Positions 1 to 6,420 of a DNA stretch of 19,401 nt are shown piece after piece. The notes beneath the pieces were generated by a model, which saw only the letters and a program-made list of their open reading frames with translations, was not told where the DNA came from and searched no databases. The position numbers and the translations under genes were made by a program. The stretch's first letter is position 1, and every line of letters begins with the position of its first letter. This stretch comes from an uncultured Blautia sp. (GTDB lineage Bacteria > Bacillota > Clostridia > Lachnospirales > Lachnospiraceae): NCBI GenBank assembly GCA_900541345.1, contig UQJE01000044.1:1-19401 (forward strand). Direction: 5' to 3'.

Positions 1-1
1 A

Positions 2-292
2 AATGCTATTGAAAAGAAATTTCCATGGATATCCGTAAAGCCGGCAAAAAAGAAAACAATTACAGACCGAATTCGTTGTACCGTCAAGCTCATGGGAGCA
101 GGGCGGTTTTTTCTTACCAAAGATTGTGAAAGCTTGGAAATTGCTTTTTCTGAGGCTGTATGGGATACAGAGGTAAAAGACAAAGATGAACGTCTGGATG
201 ACGGCAGTACAGACATTGATAGCTTGGATGCTTTTGAATACACCATAGAAAGAGATATGAAATATCTGATACAAGAGGTGGAAGATGTTTGA
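2..292 (+). CDS. Terminase large subunit, C-terminal fragment
   Basis: The frame is open from base 2 and ends with TGA at 290-292, so the gene begins before the window and only about 96 C-terminal residues are seen. The large terminase is the ATP-driven packaging motor and nuclease that cuts concatemeric DNA and threads it through the portal. The visible part holds the pattern RLDDGSTDIDSLDAFEYT, typical of the end of the RNase H-like nuclease domain in PBSX/A118-type terminases; its Asp residues probably include a metal ligand (inference from the family). The ATG at base 92 is internal, because coding sense (residues NAIEKKFPWISVKP and on) runs upstream of it in frame. The gene overlaps the portal start by 8 bp, the usual terminase-portal order. 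Function is clear from motif plus position; the small subunit is not in the window. Confidence 0.88.
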   Translation, partial: NAIEKKFPWISVKPAKKKTITDRIRCTVKLMGAGRFFLTKDCESLEIAFSEAVWDTEVKDKDERLDDGSTDIDSLDAFEYTIERDMKYLIQEVEDV

Positions 293-1637
293 AAAAATAA
301 AAAATTGGATTAAGGGGGTGACGAGGATGTTCACAATGACTACAATACAAAATCTGGTCGGCGGAGAGGTTGCCATGACAGAAGAAATCATGATGAAAAT
401 AGGCGAATGGAACGAAATGCTTACCGGACAGGCTTCATGGTGTTCAAATAGTGATTATATCACGTCACTTCGTATAGAACACGGAATATGCAGAGAATTT
501 GCAGATGTGGTTTTGAATGAAATGGAAGTTTCTGTAAGCAATGAAAAATTAAATACATTGCTTCAAGCATGTATAGAAGACTTGAATGAAAACCTTCAGG
601 ATGGACTTGGTCTTGGCTCTTTTATCATAAAACCATTGGGAAAGGATAAAGTTGAATATATTACAGCAGATAAATTTATTCCTATCCATTTTGATGATAC
701 CGGAAAACCAGACGACTGTATGTTTATTCAGGTAAAACGGCAAGGGGCTTCACAGTATTATATTCGAACAGAGCGCCATGATATCCGTGACGGAAACCTT
801 AGAATTCGAAATAAAGCTTATAAAAGCTTTTCACCAAATACAATCGGAATGGAAATACCGCTGTCTTTTGTAGAGGAATGGAAGAACTTTCCTGAGAATA
901 TAACCTATAAAGGAATGACACAAATGGATTTCGGATATTTTCGGACACCATTAAAAAATAAAATAGATGGTTCTCCTTGCGGAATATCTATCTTTGAGTC
1001 GGCTATTGAGCAGATTAAAAAAGCGGATATTCAGGGGGCAAGGATAGACTGGGAATTTGAAAGCGGTGAAAGAGCAATCCATGTAGATGAACGTGCTTTG
1101 AATACCAGCATAAAAGGGAAAAAGTTTTTAGAAAGACTTAATAAGCGGTTATATCGTGGCTTTAAATTAGATGCAGGCAAAGATACAGAGTTGTTTAAGG
1201 AATTCTCACCAGAACTTAGAGAGGAAGGCTTCATCAATGGATTAGAAAAGTATTATCGTCAAATCGAGTTTGCGGTAGGGCTGTCATACGGAGATTTATC
1301 CGATGCACAATACGTAGAGAAAACAGCAACAGAAATAAAAGCATCAAAATCAAGAAAATACAATCGTGTAACAGCCATACAGGATAAGTTGAAAGTATGC
1401 TTGGAAGATTTGGTGGCAGGATTAGCCTTTTATAATGGATTATACACATCAGGATATGAGTTCCAGTGTCATTTCAATGACTCCATTCTTACAGATGAAG
1501 AAGCAGAACGGCAGCAGGACAGACAAGATGTTAGCATGGGCGTTATGTCACTGACAGAGTATAGAGCAAAATGGTATGGAGAAACGGAGGAAGAAGCGGA
1601 GAAAAAGCTTCCAGAAGTAAACGGAGTAATGGAGTGA
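285..1637 (+). CDS. Phage portal protein (A118/SPP1-like family)
   Basis: 450 aa, a normal length for the A118-type portal family. The portal is the dodecameric ring at one capsid vertex through which DNA is packaged and released and to which the tail joins. The N-terminus (MFEKIKNWIKG, followed by an EMLTG..SW stretch) and the region around residues 290-360 (KKFLERLNKRLYRGFKLDAG, then YRQIEFAVGLSYGDLSDAQYVEKTATEIKASKSRKYN) are characteristic of this family; the latter is the helical region before the C-terminal crown. The ATG at 285 follows AGAGGTGG, overlaps the terminase stop by 8 bp and gives the conserved N-terminus. The gene is followed after 4 bp by the minor capsid gene, indicating one transcript and tight translational coupling. 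No truncation or odd composition is seen. Confidence 0.93.
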   Translation: MFEKIKNWIKGVTRMFTMTTIQNLVGGEVAMTEEIMMKIGEWNEMLTGQASWCSNSDYITSLRIEHGICREFADVVLNEMEVSVSNEKLNTLLQACIEDLNENLQDGLGLGSFIIKPLGKDKVEYITADKFIPIHFDDTGKPDDCMFIQVKRQGASQYYIRTERHDIRDGNLRIRNKAYKSFSPNTIGMEIPLSFVEEWKNFPENITYKGMTQMDFGYFRTPLKNKIDGSPCGISIFESAIEQIKKADIQGARIDWEFESGERAIHVDERALNTSIKGKKFLERLNKRLYRGFKLDAGKDTELFKEFSPELREEGFINGLEKYYRQIEFAVGLSYGDLSDAQYVEKTATEIKASKSRKYNRVTAIQDKLKVCLEDLVAGLAFYNGLYTSGYEFQCHFNDSILTDEEAERQQDRQDVSMGVMSLTEYRAKWYGETEEEAEKKLPEVNGVME

Positions 1638-1641
1638 TAAC

Positions 1642-3309
1642 ATGAAAAAGCCTGATACAGACAAAATGTCCCTGAGAATGGAGCATATATGGCTGGAAGC
1701 AGAAAACCGTATCATTGAGGATATTGTCAGAAGAATAAAAAAGGCTGGAAAGATTACCTCTACTGCTGATTATCAGATTAACAGGCTGGTGGAAATGGGA
1801 AAGTCCACAGAAGAAGTTGAACATATCTTAAAAGAAGCCCTAAACGCTACTTATCCGGAAATGTTTAAACTCTATGATGATATAGCAGAATGGCAGTATG
1901 TAAGGGACAAAGATATTTATGAACAGGTAAATCAGGAATTTATCCCATTAGAAGAAAATGAACAGCTGAAACAGATATCCGCAGCAGTAAGCAAGCAGAC
2001 ACAGGATACTTTGAAGAACCTTGCACAGTCTTATGGTTATTCTGTTTTAATAGGAAATAAAAGAGTTTTTACTCCTTTCTCGGAATATTATCAAAAGTAT
2101 GTAGACACAGCTATTATGGATTTGCTAAGCGGTGCGTTTGATTATAATACCGTAATAAGACGTGTTGTAACCCAAATGACAAACAGCGGGCTTAGAACGG
2201 TAGATTATGCAACAGGGCACACCAATAGAGTTCCGGTGGCAGTACGCAGAAGCATTTTAACAGGGGTTTCACAGATTACAGGGCATCTTAATCTTTACAA
2301 TGCAAAGAAACTGGGAACAAATCACTTTGAAGTGGATTGGCACGCAGGAGCAAGACCAACGCACCGAGTATGGCAGGGGCGTGTTTACAGCTATGAGGAA
2401 CTTGTTAGTGTATGCGGATTAGGAACGGTGACCGGTTTGCAGGGAGCGAACTGCTACCATGCCTTTTATCCTTTTGTTATAGGAGCATCTGAGAGGCAGT
2501 GGAGTGATGAATGGCTGGATGAGCAAAACGAGATAGAGAGCAGAACACGATACTGGAAGGGAAAAGAACTGGATACATACGGCATAACTCAGAAGCAGCG
2601 GCAGATGGAGACAGCAATGCGGGCACAGCGGTCTAAAATAGCCGGATTAAAGAGTGGAGGAGTAGATGCAGATGAAATAACAATAGAAAAGGCAAGGTAT
2701 CAGGCACAGCTGCATGAATATGCTAAATTTTGTAATAAGATGGGAGTAAAACAGCAGCGTGAAAGAATTTACATGGATATGAATGGAAGGCTGGCAACAA
2801 ATACGAAGGAGCAGAACAGGAAGTACACTCCTGAAATGTTTAGAAATGCAGGTAGAGACAGTATTCAGTATAAGCATTATAAAAATATCCTAGGAGATGA
2901 TATAGGAAGCCTTGAGAAGTTCCGGCAGATGAAGTATAATGAGCCTGAGAAGTTTAGTGTTCTGAAGAAAAAAGTAGATGCATATTCTGAGATTGATAAA
3001 AAGGACTGGTCTCCAGAATTTAAACAGAAATCGAAAGATGCGTATGTAAGATTTGAAAAAGAAGGTATATATTTATCTGTTCATGCATTGAGTCGACTGC
3101 CAAGATTAAATAAGCCTGGAGTTCCAGAAGTTACAGAAAAAGAGCTGATAGAATTTATTCATGGAAGCCCTAAATATAGAGAAGGTGAGAATAAACTGAT
3201 TTACTTTGATGCAGAACGTCAATTGGTGGCAGTCAAAAATAAGGGAATAGGAGATATTGTTTCTGTAGTAAGGCGTAAAAGTCCGAAGGAGGTATGGGAA
3301 AATGTTTGA
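1642..3309 (+). CDS. Phage minor capsid protein (Phage_min_cap2 type) with C-terminal BECR/DUF4258-like RNase domain
   Basis: 555 aa. Start chosen at ATG 1642, 7 nt after GGAG at 1631-1634. Residues 1-130 are mainly helical. The middle resembles the A118 gp4/Phage_min_cap2 family, which plays the same portal-associated minor head role as MuF/SPP1 gp7: HAGARPTH at about residues 234-241, then GTVTGLQGANCYH around residue 271 followed by YPFVIG, the signature of MuF-like folds. Residues 300-450 are charged and helical. The last ~90 residues look unlike a structural domain: LSVHALSRLPR (His481, Arg485, Arg488), VTEKELIEFI, then alternating strands ending in GDIVSVVRRKSP. This is the H-A-x-x-R...TE..I..(V)V layout of DUF4258/BECR RNase toxins (colicin D/RelE-like fold). 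The toxin reading is inference from pattern; the minor capsid call is firm. The next gene overlaps by 8 bp and may be its immunity protein. Confidence 0.87.
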   Translation: MKKPDTDKMSLRMEHIWLEAENRIIEDIVRRIKKAGKITSTADYQINRLVEMGKSTEEVEHILKEALNATYPEMFKLYDDIAEWQYVRDKDIYEQVNQEFIPLEENEQLKQISAAVSKQTQDTLKNLAQSYGYSVLIGNKRVFTPFSEYYQKYVDTAIMDLLSGAFDYNTVIRRVVTQMTNSGLRTVDYATGHTNRVPVAVRRSILTGVSQITGHLNLYNAKKLGTNHFEVDWHAGARPTHRVWQGRVYSYEELVSVCGLGTVTGLQGANCYHAFYPFVIGASERQWSDEWLDEQNEIESRTRYWKGKELDTYGITQKQRQMETAMRAQRSKIAGLKSGGVDADEITIEKARYQAQLHEYAKFCNKMGVKQQRERIYMDMNGRLATNTKEQNRKYTPEMFRNAGRDSIQYKHYKNILGDDIGSLEKFRQMKYNEPEKFSVLKKKVDAYSEIDKKDWSPEFKQKSKDAYVRFEKEGIYLSVHALSRLPRLNKPGVPEVTEKELIEFIHGSPKYREGENKLIYFDAERQLVAVKNKGIGDIVSVVRRKSPKEVWENV

Positions 3310-3568
3310 TAAAATCATGAATTATATCAAAGAATTTTTGGAAAACACACCAGATGATATCTATGATTTTTCGTGTGATTTAGAAGGCTTATTATTAGTA
3401 CATTATGATGAAATGCATAAAGAACAGCCAAGAGCTACGGAAATACTGAATGATGAGACCCCAGATGTGTGTGCTTTAGGAGAACCCGGTATGAAGCCGG
3501 AAGAAATTGAGGATTTCAAACGAAAATTAAAGATTGAATATGACAAGGCTATGAAAGCTGTTGTATAG
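3302..3568 (+). CDS. Small acidic protein, putative immunity partner of the minor-capsid toxin domain
   Basis: 88 aa, soluble, rich in Asp/Glu (DDIYDFSCDLEG, HYDEMHKEQPRATEILNDE, KPEEIEDFKRKLKIEYDKA), with no membrane segment or signal peptide. ATG 3302 lies 9 nt after AAGGAGG (3286-3292) and overlaps the end of the minor capsid gene, so the two are translationally coupled. I recognise the pattern NYDEM..E.P..T..LN...PD.CA..EPGM as recurring in small phage and toxin-neighbour proteins, but cannot assign it to a named family from sequence alone. An acidic small protein directly behind a basic putative RNase domain, and cut off from the capsid genes by a terminator-like hairpin, is the usual arrangement for an immunity protein (inference). 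It could instead be a minor head accessory protein. The gene itself is well supported by ribosome site, overlap and codon use. Confidence 0.75.
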   Translation: MFDKIMNYIKEFLENTPDDIYDFSCDLEGLLLVHYDEMHKEQPRATEILNDETPDVCALGEPGMKPEEIEDFKRKLKIEYDKAMKAVV

Positions 3569-3602
3569 ATGCCATTCATTCTTCGGAGTGAGTGGTATTT
3601 TT
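3569..3602 (+). terminator. Rho-independent terminator-like hairpin with UUCG tetraloop
   Basis: Starting directly after the stop codon at 3566-3568, bases 3569-3581 pair with 3586-3598 as a 13-bp stem without bulges (three G-U pairs) closed by a C(UUCG)G tetraloop at 3582-3585, and the stem runs into TTTTT (3598-3602). This is the shape of an intrinsic terminator or of a stable 3'-end/processing hairpin. It sits inside the late operon between the putative toxin/immunity pair and the scaffold gene, so full termination would cut off the capsid genes unless it is partial, antiterminated or relieved by a new promoter. The structure is seen directly; termination is inference. Confidence 0.7.
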
Positions 3603-3627
3603 ATACCCATTTTTAGGAGGTATGGGA

Positions 3628-3744
3628 ATGCTGAAATGGTTAAAACAAAGATTTTGTAAGCATAAATACAGAAAACATTATGATAAAGCAAGTAAGAGTT
3701 ATGTAAAGAGATGTGTGAAATGTAATAAAATTGAACCGAGGTAG
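3628..3744 (+). CDS. 38-aa basic Cys/His micro-protein (DUF1660-like zinc-ribbon pattern)
   Basis: This ORF encodes a strongly basic 38-aa protein, MLKWLKQRFCKHKYRKH at its N-terminus and KRCVKCNKIEPR at its end. The ribosome site AGGAGG (3615-3620) is 7 nt from ATG 3628; the in-frame ATG at 3622 is only 1 nt away and cannot be used well, so the start is set at 3628. Cys10, His12, Cys29 and Cys32 form a C-x-H...C-x2-C layout that fits a small zinc knuckle and resembles short prophage proteins of the DUF1660 type (CkxxGHK...RxCkxCG), though the Gly residues of that family are not all present. Such genes sit between head genes in many Firmicutes prophages with no known role. It lies just after the terminator-like hairpin and 83 bp before the scaffold gene. 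Confidence 0.6.
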   Translation: MLKWLKQRFCKHKYRKHYDKASKSYVKRCVKCNKIEPR

Positions 3745-3827
3745 AACAAGTGGCACATAAAGATATGTGTTATTTTTATTGTCTTTTTCTGGAAGACGTA
3801 AAAGAACAGAAGAAAGGAGCACGCAAA

Positions 3828-4376
3828 ATGAAAAAAGAAGAATTGATTGCACTTGGAGTATCAGAGGAACATGCAGATAAGATTGTTTCTTGCTGGAATG
3901 AAGCCTTAAAAGGCTATATTCAAAAATCAGAATATGATACAAAAGTGCAGGAATTGGAAACCACACAGCAGCAGCTTGAGACTGCAAATCAGACAATCGA
4001 AGGGTTCAAAGATTATGATGATGTAAAAGCAAAAGTCGAAGAGTATAAGACAAAATTTGAACAGTCCGAAAAAGAAAAAGCAGATATTCAGGCAAATTAT
4101 GAATTTACAGGAAAATTGCAGGAGGCAGCAAAGAAAGCGGGAGCACGTGCTTTAAAAGCAGTTATGCCCTATCTTGATGTGGAAAGTTTAAAGAAATCTC
4201 AAAATCAGGATGCAGACATTGATGCAGCGTTTGAAACAGTAAAAAAGGATAACGCATTTTTGTTTGGGGCAGATGAACCTATTAACAATCCAGTAGTCGG
4301 TCCTACTGGCGGAGGCAGTGGAAATCAGACTACTGCAGCAATCAGAGCAGCAATGGGGCTGCCGGAAGAAAAATAA
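3828..4376 (+). CDS. Capsid scaffolding protein (Phage_GP20 family)
   Basis: 182 aa. ATG 3828 follows AAAGGAG (3814-3820) at normal spacing and gives the family's usual start MKKEELIALGVSEEHADKI. An upstream in-frame GTG at 3750 would add 26 unlikely residues with no ribosome site and is rejected. Residues about 30-95 form a long coiled coil (YDTKVQELETTQQQLETANQT and on), followed by a small helical part (AAKKAGARALKAVMPYL) and a Gly/Ser-rich linker before a short C-terminal tail ending AAIRAAMGLPEEK. This is the pattern of the 'minor structural protein GP20' family, which acts as internal scaffold for capsid assembly in A118-like phages; the C-terminal segment probably contacts the capsid protein (family knowledge). 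It precedes the major capsid gene by 20 bp, as expected for a scaffold. Confidence 0.88.
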   Translation: MKKEELIALGVSEEHADKIVSCWNEALKGYIQKSEYDTKVQELETTQQQLETANQTIEGFKDYDDVKAKVEEYKTKFEQSEKEKADIQANYEFTGKLQEAAKKAGARALKAVMPYLDVESLKKSQNQDADIDAAFETVKKDNAFLFGADEPINNPVVGPTGGGSGNQTTAAIRAAMGLPEEK

Positions 4377-4396
4377 GAAAAGAGAGGTAAAAGCGA

Positions 4397-5254
4397 ATGA
4401 ATAATATTGAATTGTCAACTATTTATCTGCCAATGCTGGATGAGAAGTATAAAGCAGAGGCAAAAACATCTGTACTTGATGGAGATGAAACAGTAGCCAA
4501 AAAGGGCGGAAACGGAGAGATTAAAGTTGCTAAGCTTGATATGTCTGCACTTGGTGATTTTGATAGAAAAAGTGGATATACAAAAGGAAATACAAGTCTT
4601 ACATGGGAAACAGTAAAGTATGATAAAGAACGTTCTCAGGATTTAAGAATTGACCGACTTGACAATGCAGAGGCATTAGGACTTCCGTTTGCAAAATTAT
4701 CCGGTGAATTTATGCGACTTCATGTAGCACCGGAAACAGATGCTGCAAGAATTGCCAAGATTGCCGGTACAGATGGTATTAGCAAAAAAGAAGAAACACT
4801 GGATACAGGGGAAGCTGTAATAAAAGCGCTTCGTGAGTGTACCAATAAGATGGATGAAGACGAAGTTGTTGAAGGAAACAGAATTTTATTCATTACACCA
4901 ACGCTTTTAGGTATGCTGAGTGATATGGACTCTTATAAATCTAAAGAAGTATTAAACCGTTTCTCACAGGTAATTAAAGTGCCGCAGTCCAGAATGTATA
5001 CAAAGATTGACTTAAACGACGGAAAAACGGAGTATGGATTTAAAAAAGCGGCAGACGGAAAATCAATTAACTTCCTGTGTGTGGAAAAATCAGCGGTTGT
5101 TTCTGCAATGGAGCAGTTTGTGAAGTATTTTAGTCCTGATCAGGACCAAGAGGGAGACTCTCATGTGTTTAAATACAGAAACTATAACCTGTATGCGCAT
5201 GTTTATGAGAATAAATTAGCAGGTATTTACTGTTCACATAAAGCGGGGGAGTAA
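4397..5254 (+). CDS. Major capsid protein, short (zero-frame) form
   Basis: 285 aa, length and position right for the A118-type major capsid protein, expected to have the HK97 fold and to build the icosahedral head. Features include the N-terminal MNNIELSTIYLPMLDEKY, a basic/glycine turn KKGGNGEIKV around residue 35, the E-loop-like LTWETVKYDKERSQDLRIDR at about 71-90, and a P-domain/A-domain part with RILFITPTLLGMLSDMDSY, then VPQSRMYTKIDL and the end KYRNYNLYAHVYENKLAGIYCSHKAGE. No prohead protease is encoded nearby, so processing depends on the scaffold alone. The ATG has GAGAGG upstream. The last codons are GCG GGG GAG TAA; a pseudoknot follows, and the -1 frame is open for a further 25 codons to TAA at 5323-5325, which would give a 309-aa long form (see the separate entry). 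Confidence 0.93.
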   Translation: MNNIELSTIYLPMLDEKYKAEAKTSVLDGDETVAKKGGNGEIKVAKLDMSALGDFDRKSGYTKGNTSLTWETVKYDKERSQDLRIDRLDNAEALGLPFAKLSGEFMRLHVAPETDAARIAKIAGTDGISKKEETLDTGEAVIKALRECTNKMDEDEVVEGNRILFITPTLLGMLSDMDSYKSKEVLNRFSQVIKVPQSRMYTKIDLNDGKTEYGFKKAADGKSINFLCVEKSAVVSAMEQFVKYFSPDQDQEGDSHVFKYRNYNLYAHVYENKLAGIYCSHKAGE

Positions 5255-5325
5255 GCCCCGCTGATGATATTGCCTTGATTGACAGCGGGAAAATCGGAAA
5301 GGCAAAAGTAGGGAAAGCTAAGTAA
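5242..5325 (+). promoter_or_regulatory. Candidate programmed -1 frameshift site and H-type pseudoknot at the end of the major capsid gene
   Basis: The zero frame ends GCG GGG GAG TAA with five G at 5245-5249; a tRNA on GGG (5246-5248) re-pairs perfectly with GGG (5245-5247) after a -1 slip. Stem 1 pairs CCCGCTG (5257-5263) with CAGCGGG (5283-5289); stem 2 pairs TTGCCTT (5270-5276), inside the loop of stem 1, with AAGGCAA (5299-5305). That is a classical H-type pseudoknot with loops of 6, 6 and 9 nt and a 5-nt spacer after GAG. The -1 frame runs to TAA 5323-5325 just before the ribosome site of the next gene, adding a 25-residue tail (GVSPADDIALIDSGKIGKAK at its start) with a basic end. The +1 frame stops at TGA 5262-5264. 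A competing hairpin pairs 5242-5248 with 5256-5262. Confidence 0.72.
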
Positions 5326-5337
5326 AGGAGAGAACGT

Positions 5338-5652
5338 ATGAGTTATGAACCGACTGTATGGAAAGACGGAGACGTTATTACTGCTGAAAAAATGAACAAA
5401 TTGGAACAGGGTGTAAAAAATGAGCAGGTAGGACCGAAAGGAGAACCCGGTCCTACCGGAGCAAAAGGGGACCGAGGTCCTCAAGGACCTGCGGGACCGG
5501 CATATACCCTGACTGCCGCAACGAAATCAGCTTTAGGAGGAGTAAAACAGGCTGCCCTTGTTGCGGAAGCAGCAGGCGCAAATGTTACGAAGGAAGAATT
5601 TAAGAAATTGTTAGATGCTTTAAAGGCTGCCGGTATTATGGCAAGTGCGTAA
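5338..5652 (+). CDS. Collagen-stalk head fibre protein (Phage_fiber_2 / phi29 gp8.5-like C-terminus)
   Basis: 104 aa. ATG 5338 follows AAAGGAGAG. Three parts are visible: residues 1-31 hold YEPTVWKDGDVITAEKMNKLEQGV, an anchor motif found at the start of many Firmicutes phage fibres; residues 32-55 are eight uninterrupted Gly-X-Y triplets (GPKGEPGPTGAKGDRGPQ...), a short trimeric collagen stalk; residues 56-104 contain LTAATKSALGGVKQAALV and NVTKEEFKKLLDALKAAGIMASA, the head-fibre domain (Pfam Phage_fiber_2). The position immediately after the major capsid gene supports a decoration fibre on the head surface that could bind host or mucosal glycans (role inferred). The -1 extension of the capsid gene stops 12 bp upstream, so the two do not overlap. 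Confidence in the family call is good; its partner on the capsid is unknown. Confidence 0.83.
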   Translation: MSYEPTVWKDGDVITAEKMNKLEQGVKNEQVGPKGEPGPTGAKGDRGPQGPAGPAYTLTAATKSALGGVKQAALVAEAAGANVTKEEFKKLLDALKAAGIMASA

Positions 5653-5662
5653 GGAGATAATT

Positions 5663-6019
5663 ATGCGTGTAGAATATAACTTTTATGTGTCTTCCTATGG
5701 AGGCACGAACTTGTCGGAACAGGATTGGGACAGGCTATCTCAGAAAGCTATTCAGCGATTGAGGCACTTCACTTTTGGCAATCTTCCTGAACAATGGGTA
5801 GATGAAACATGGGAGAAACAGGCAAAATGTGCAGTGTGTGAAATGGCAGAAATTCTTTATTTGCAGGAAGAAAGACAGGGAAAAACGTCTGAAAATACAG
5901 ACGGTTATTCTGTGACTTTTGAAACCGAAGAACAACTGAATGGAAAGTTGTATGATATTGCTTATGTGTATCTTGGTCATACAGGAATGATGAATTTTGG
6001 AGTTGATGTAGGATGTTGA
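5663..6019 (+). CDS. Head-tail connector (gp6-like adaptor)
   Basis: 118 aa. The ATG at 5663 is chosen because AAGGAG (5651-5656) lies 6 nt upstream; an in-frame GTG at 5645 is inside the preceding gene and lacks its own site. The protein is helical and shows the layout of the gp6-like connector family: YNFYVSSYGGTNLSEQDWDRL, a helix with ..AIQRLRHFTFGNL, the cysteine-bearing helix KQAKCAVCEMAEILYLQEE, a polar linker GKTSENTDGYSVTFET and a C-terminal LNGKLYDIAYVYLGHTGMM. In this family the protein forms the ring below the portal (adaptor, like HK97 gp6/SPP1 gp15). Position as the first of four small genes between capsid and tail tube agrees. Its end overlaps the next start by 7 bp. Confidence 0.78.
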   Translation: MRVEYNFYVSSYGGTNLSEQDWDRLSQKAIQRLRHFTFGNLPEQWVDETWEKQAKCAVCEMAEILYLQEERQGKTSENTDGYSVTFETEEQLNGKLYDIAYVYLGHTGMMNFGVDVGC

Positions 6020-6420
6020 CAAATGCAATTATTACAATTTTTAACCGTTTTCCCAGCAGGGAGGAAGAGACATTTATCTATGTACCCCATACAGTGCCAC
6101 GTGTGTGGTTTCATACGAACCAGAAAAGCAGTGTGAGCGAAAGAGGATTATCCAGTGCCGATGAATATAAAATCAGAATCCCGTATGAAGAATGCGGAGG
6201 ATGGCTTCCGGAGAATGACTTTAGAGAACTGGCAAATCCAGGCGGACATTGGACGGTACAGAATGGTGATTTCTTCCTAATAGGGAATTGGAATAAGGGA
6301 GCGGTAAAAGGAATTAAAGAGATTGAAAAAGAGTTCTCAGGAATGGTTGGGAAAGTGCTTAGCCATTCCGAGAACTTTTTTGGTTCTTCTAAGCATATCA
6401 GGATAGGAGGCAGTTCCTAA
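6013..6420 (+). CDS. Putative head-closure / minor structural protein (DUF6751-like)
   Basis: 135 aa. ATG 6013 lies 10 nt after GGAG (5999-6002) and overlaps the stop of the connector gene (ATGTTGA arrangement). The sequence is predicted mainly beta: FIYVPHTVPRVWFHTNQKSS, GLSSADEYKIRIPYEECGGWL, then HWTVQNGDFFLIGNW. The pattern 'vWf..t.asvse.Gl.sad.y.irIP......wtlqnGD..v.G' is one I associate with DUF6751, a family always found second in the connector cluster of Clostridia phages. By position it corresponds to the stopper/head-completion protein that seals the connector (SPP1 gp16-like role); this is inferred from gene order and beta character. A frameshift or truncation is not apparent. Confidence 0.68.
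   Translation: MLTNAIITIFNRFPSREEETFIYVPHTVPRVWFHTNQKSSVSERGLSSADEYKIRIPYEECGGWLPENDFRELANPGGHWTVQNGDFFLIGNWNKGAVKGIKEIEKEFSGMVGKVLSHSENFFGSSKHIRIGGSS

Noticed and set aside
3750..3827. GTG start extending the scaffold protein by 26 residues, and a small CACATA/TATGTG stem near 3755
   Set aside because: No ribosome site precedes the GTG, the added residues are unlike the family start, and ATG 3828 has AAAGGAG at good spacing. The stem is only 6 bp of A-T-rich pairs and not convincing as a terminator.
3640..3996. 118-aa open frame on the minus strand across the scaffold start
   Set aside because: It lies opposite the scaffold gene and micro-gene, has low-complexity Leu/Phe-rich sequence typical of an antisense shadow, and no ribosome site.
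5242..5262. Simple hairpin (AGCGGGG with CCCCGCT) as a terminator after the capsid gene
   Set aside because: No T-run follows, the hairpin includes the stop codon, and the longer pseudoknot conserved in the tail gene explains the same bases better.
6016..6040. TTGACA inside the connector/closure overlap as a promoter
   Set aside because: There is no good -10 box at 16-18 nt, the region is coding in both flanking genes, and TTGACA arises from the overlapping stop/start.
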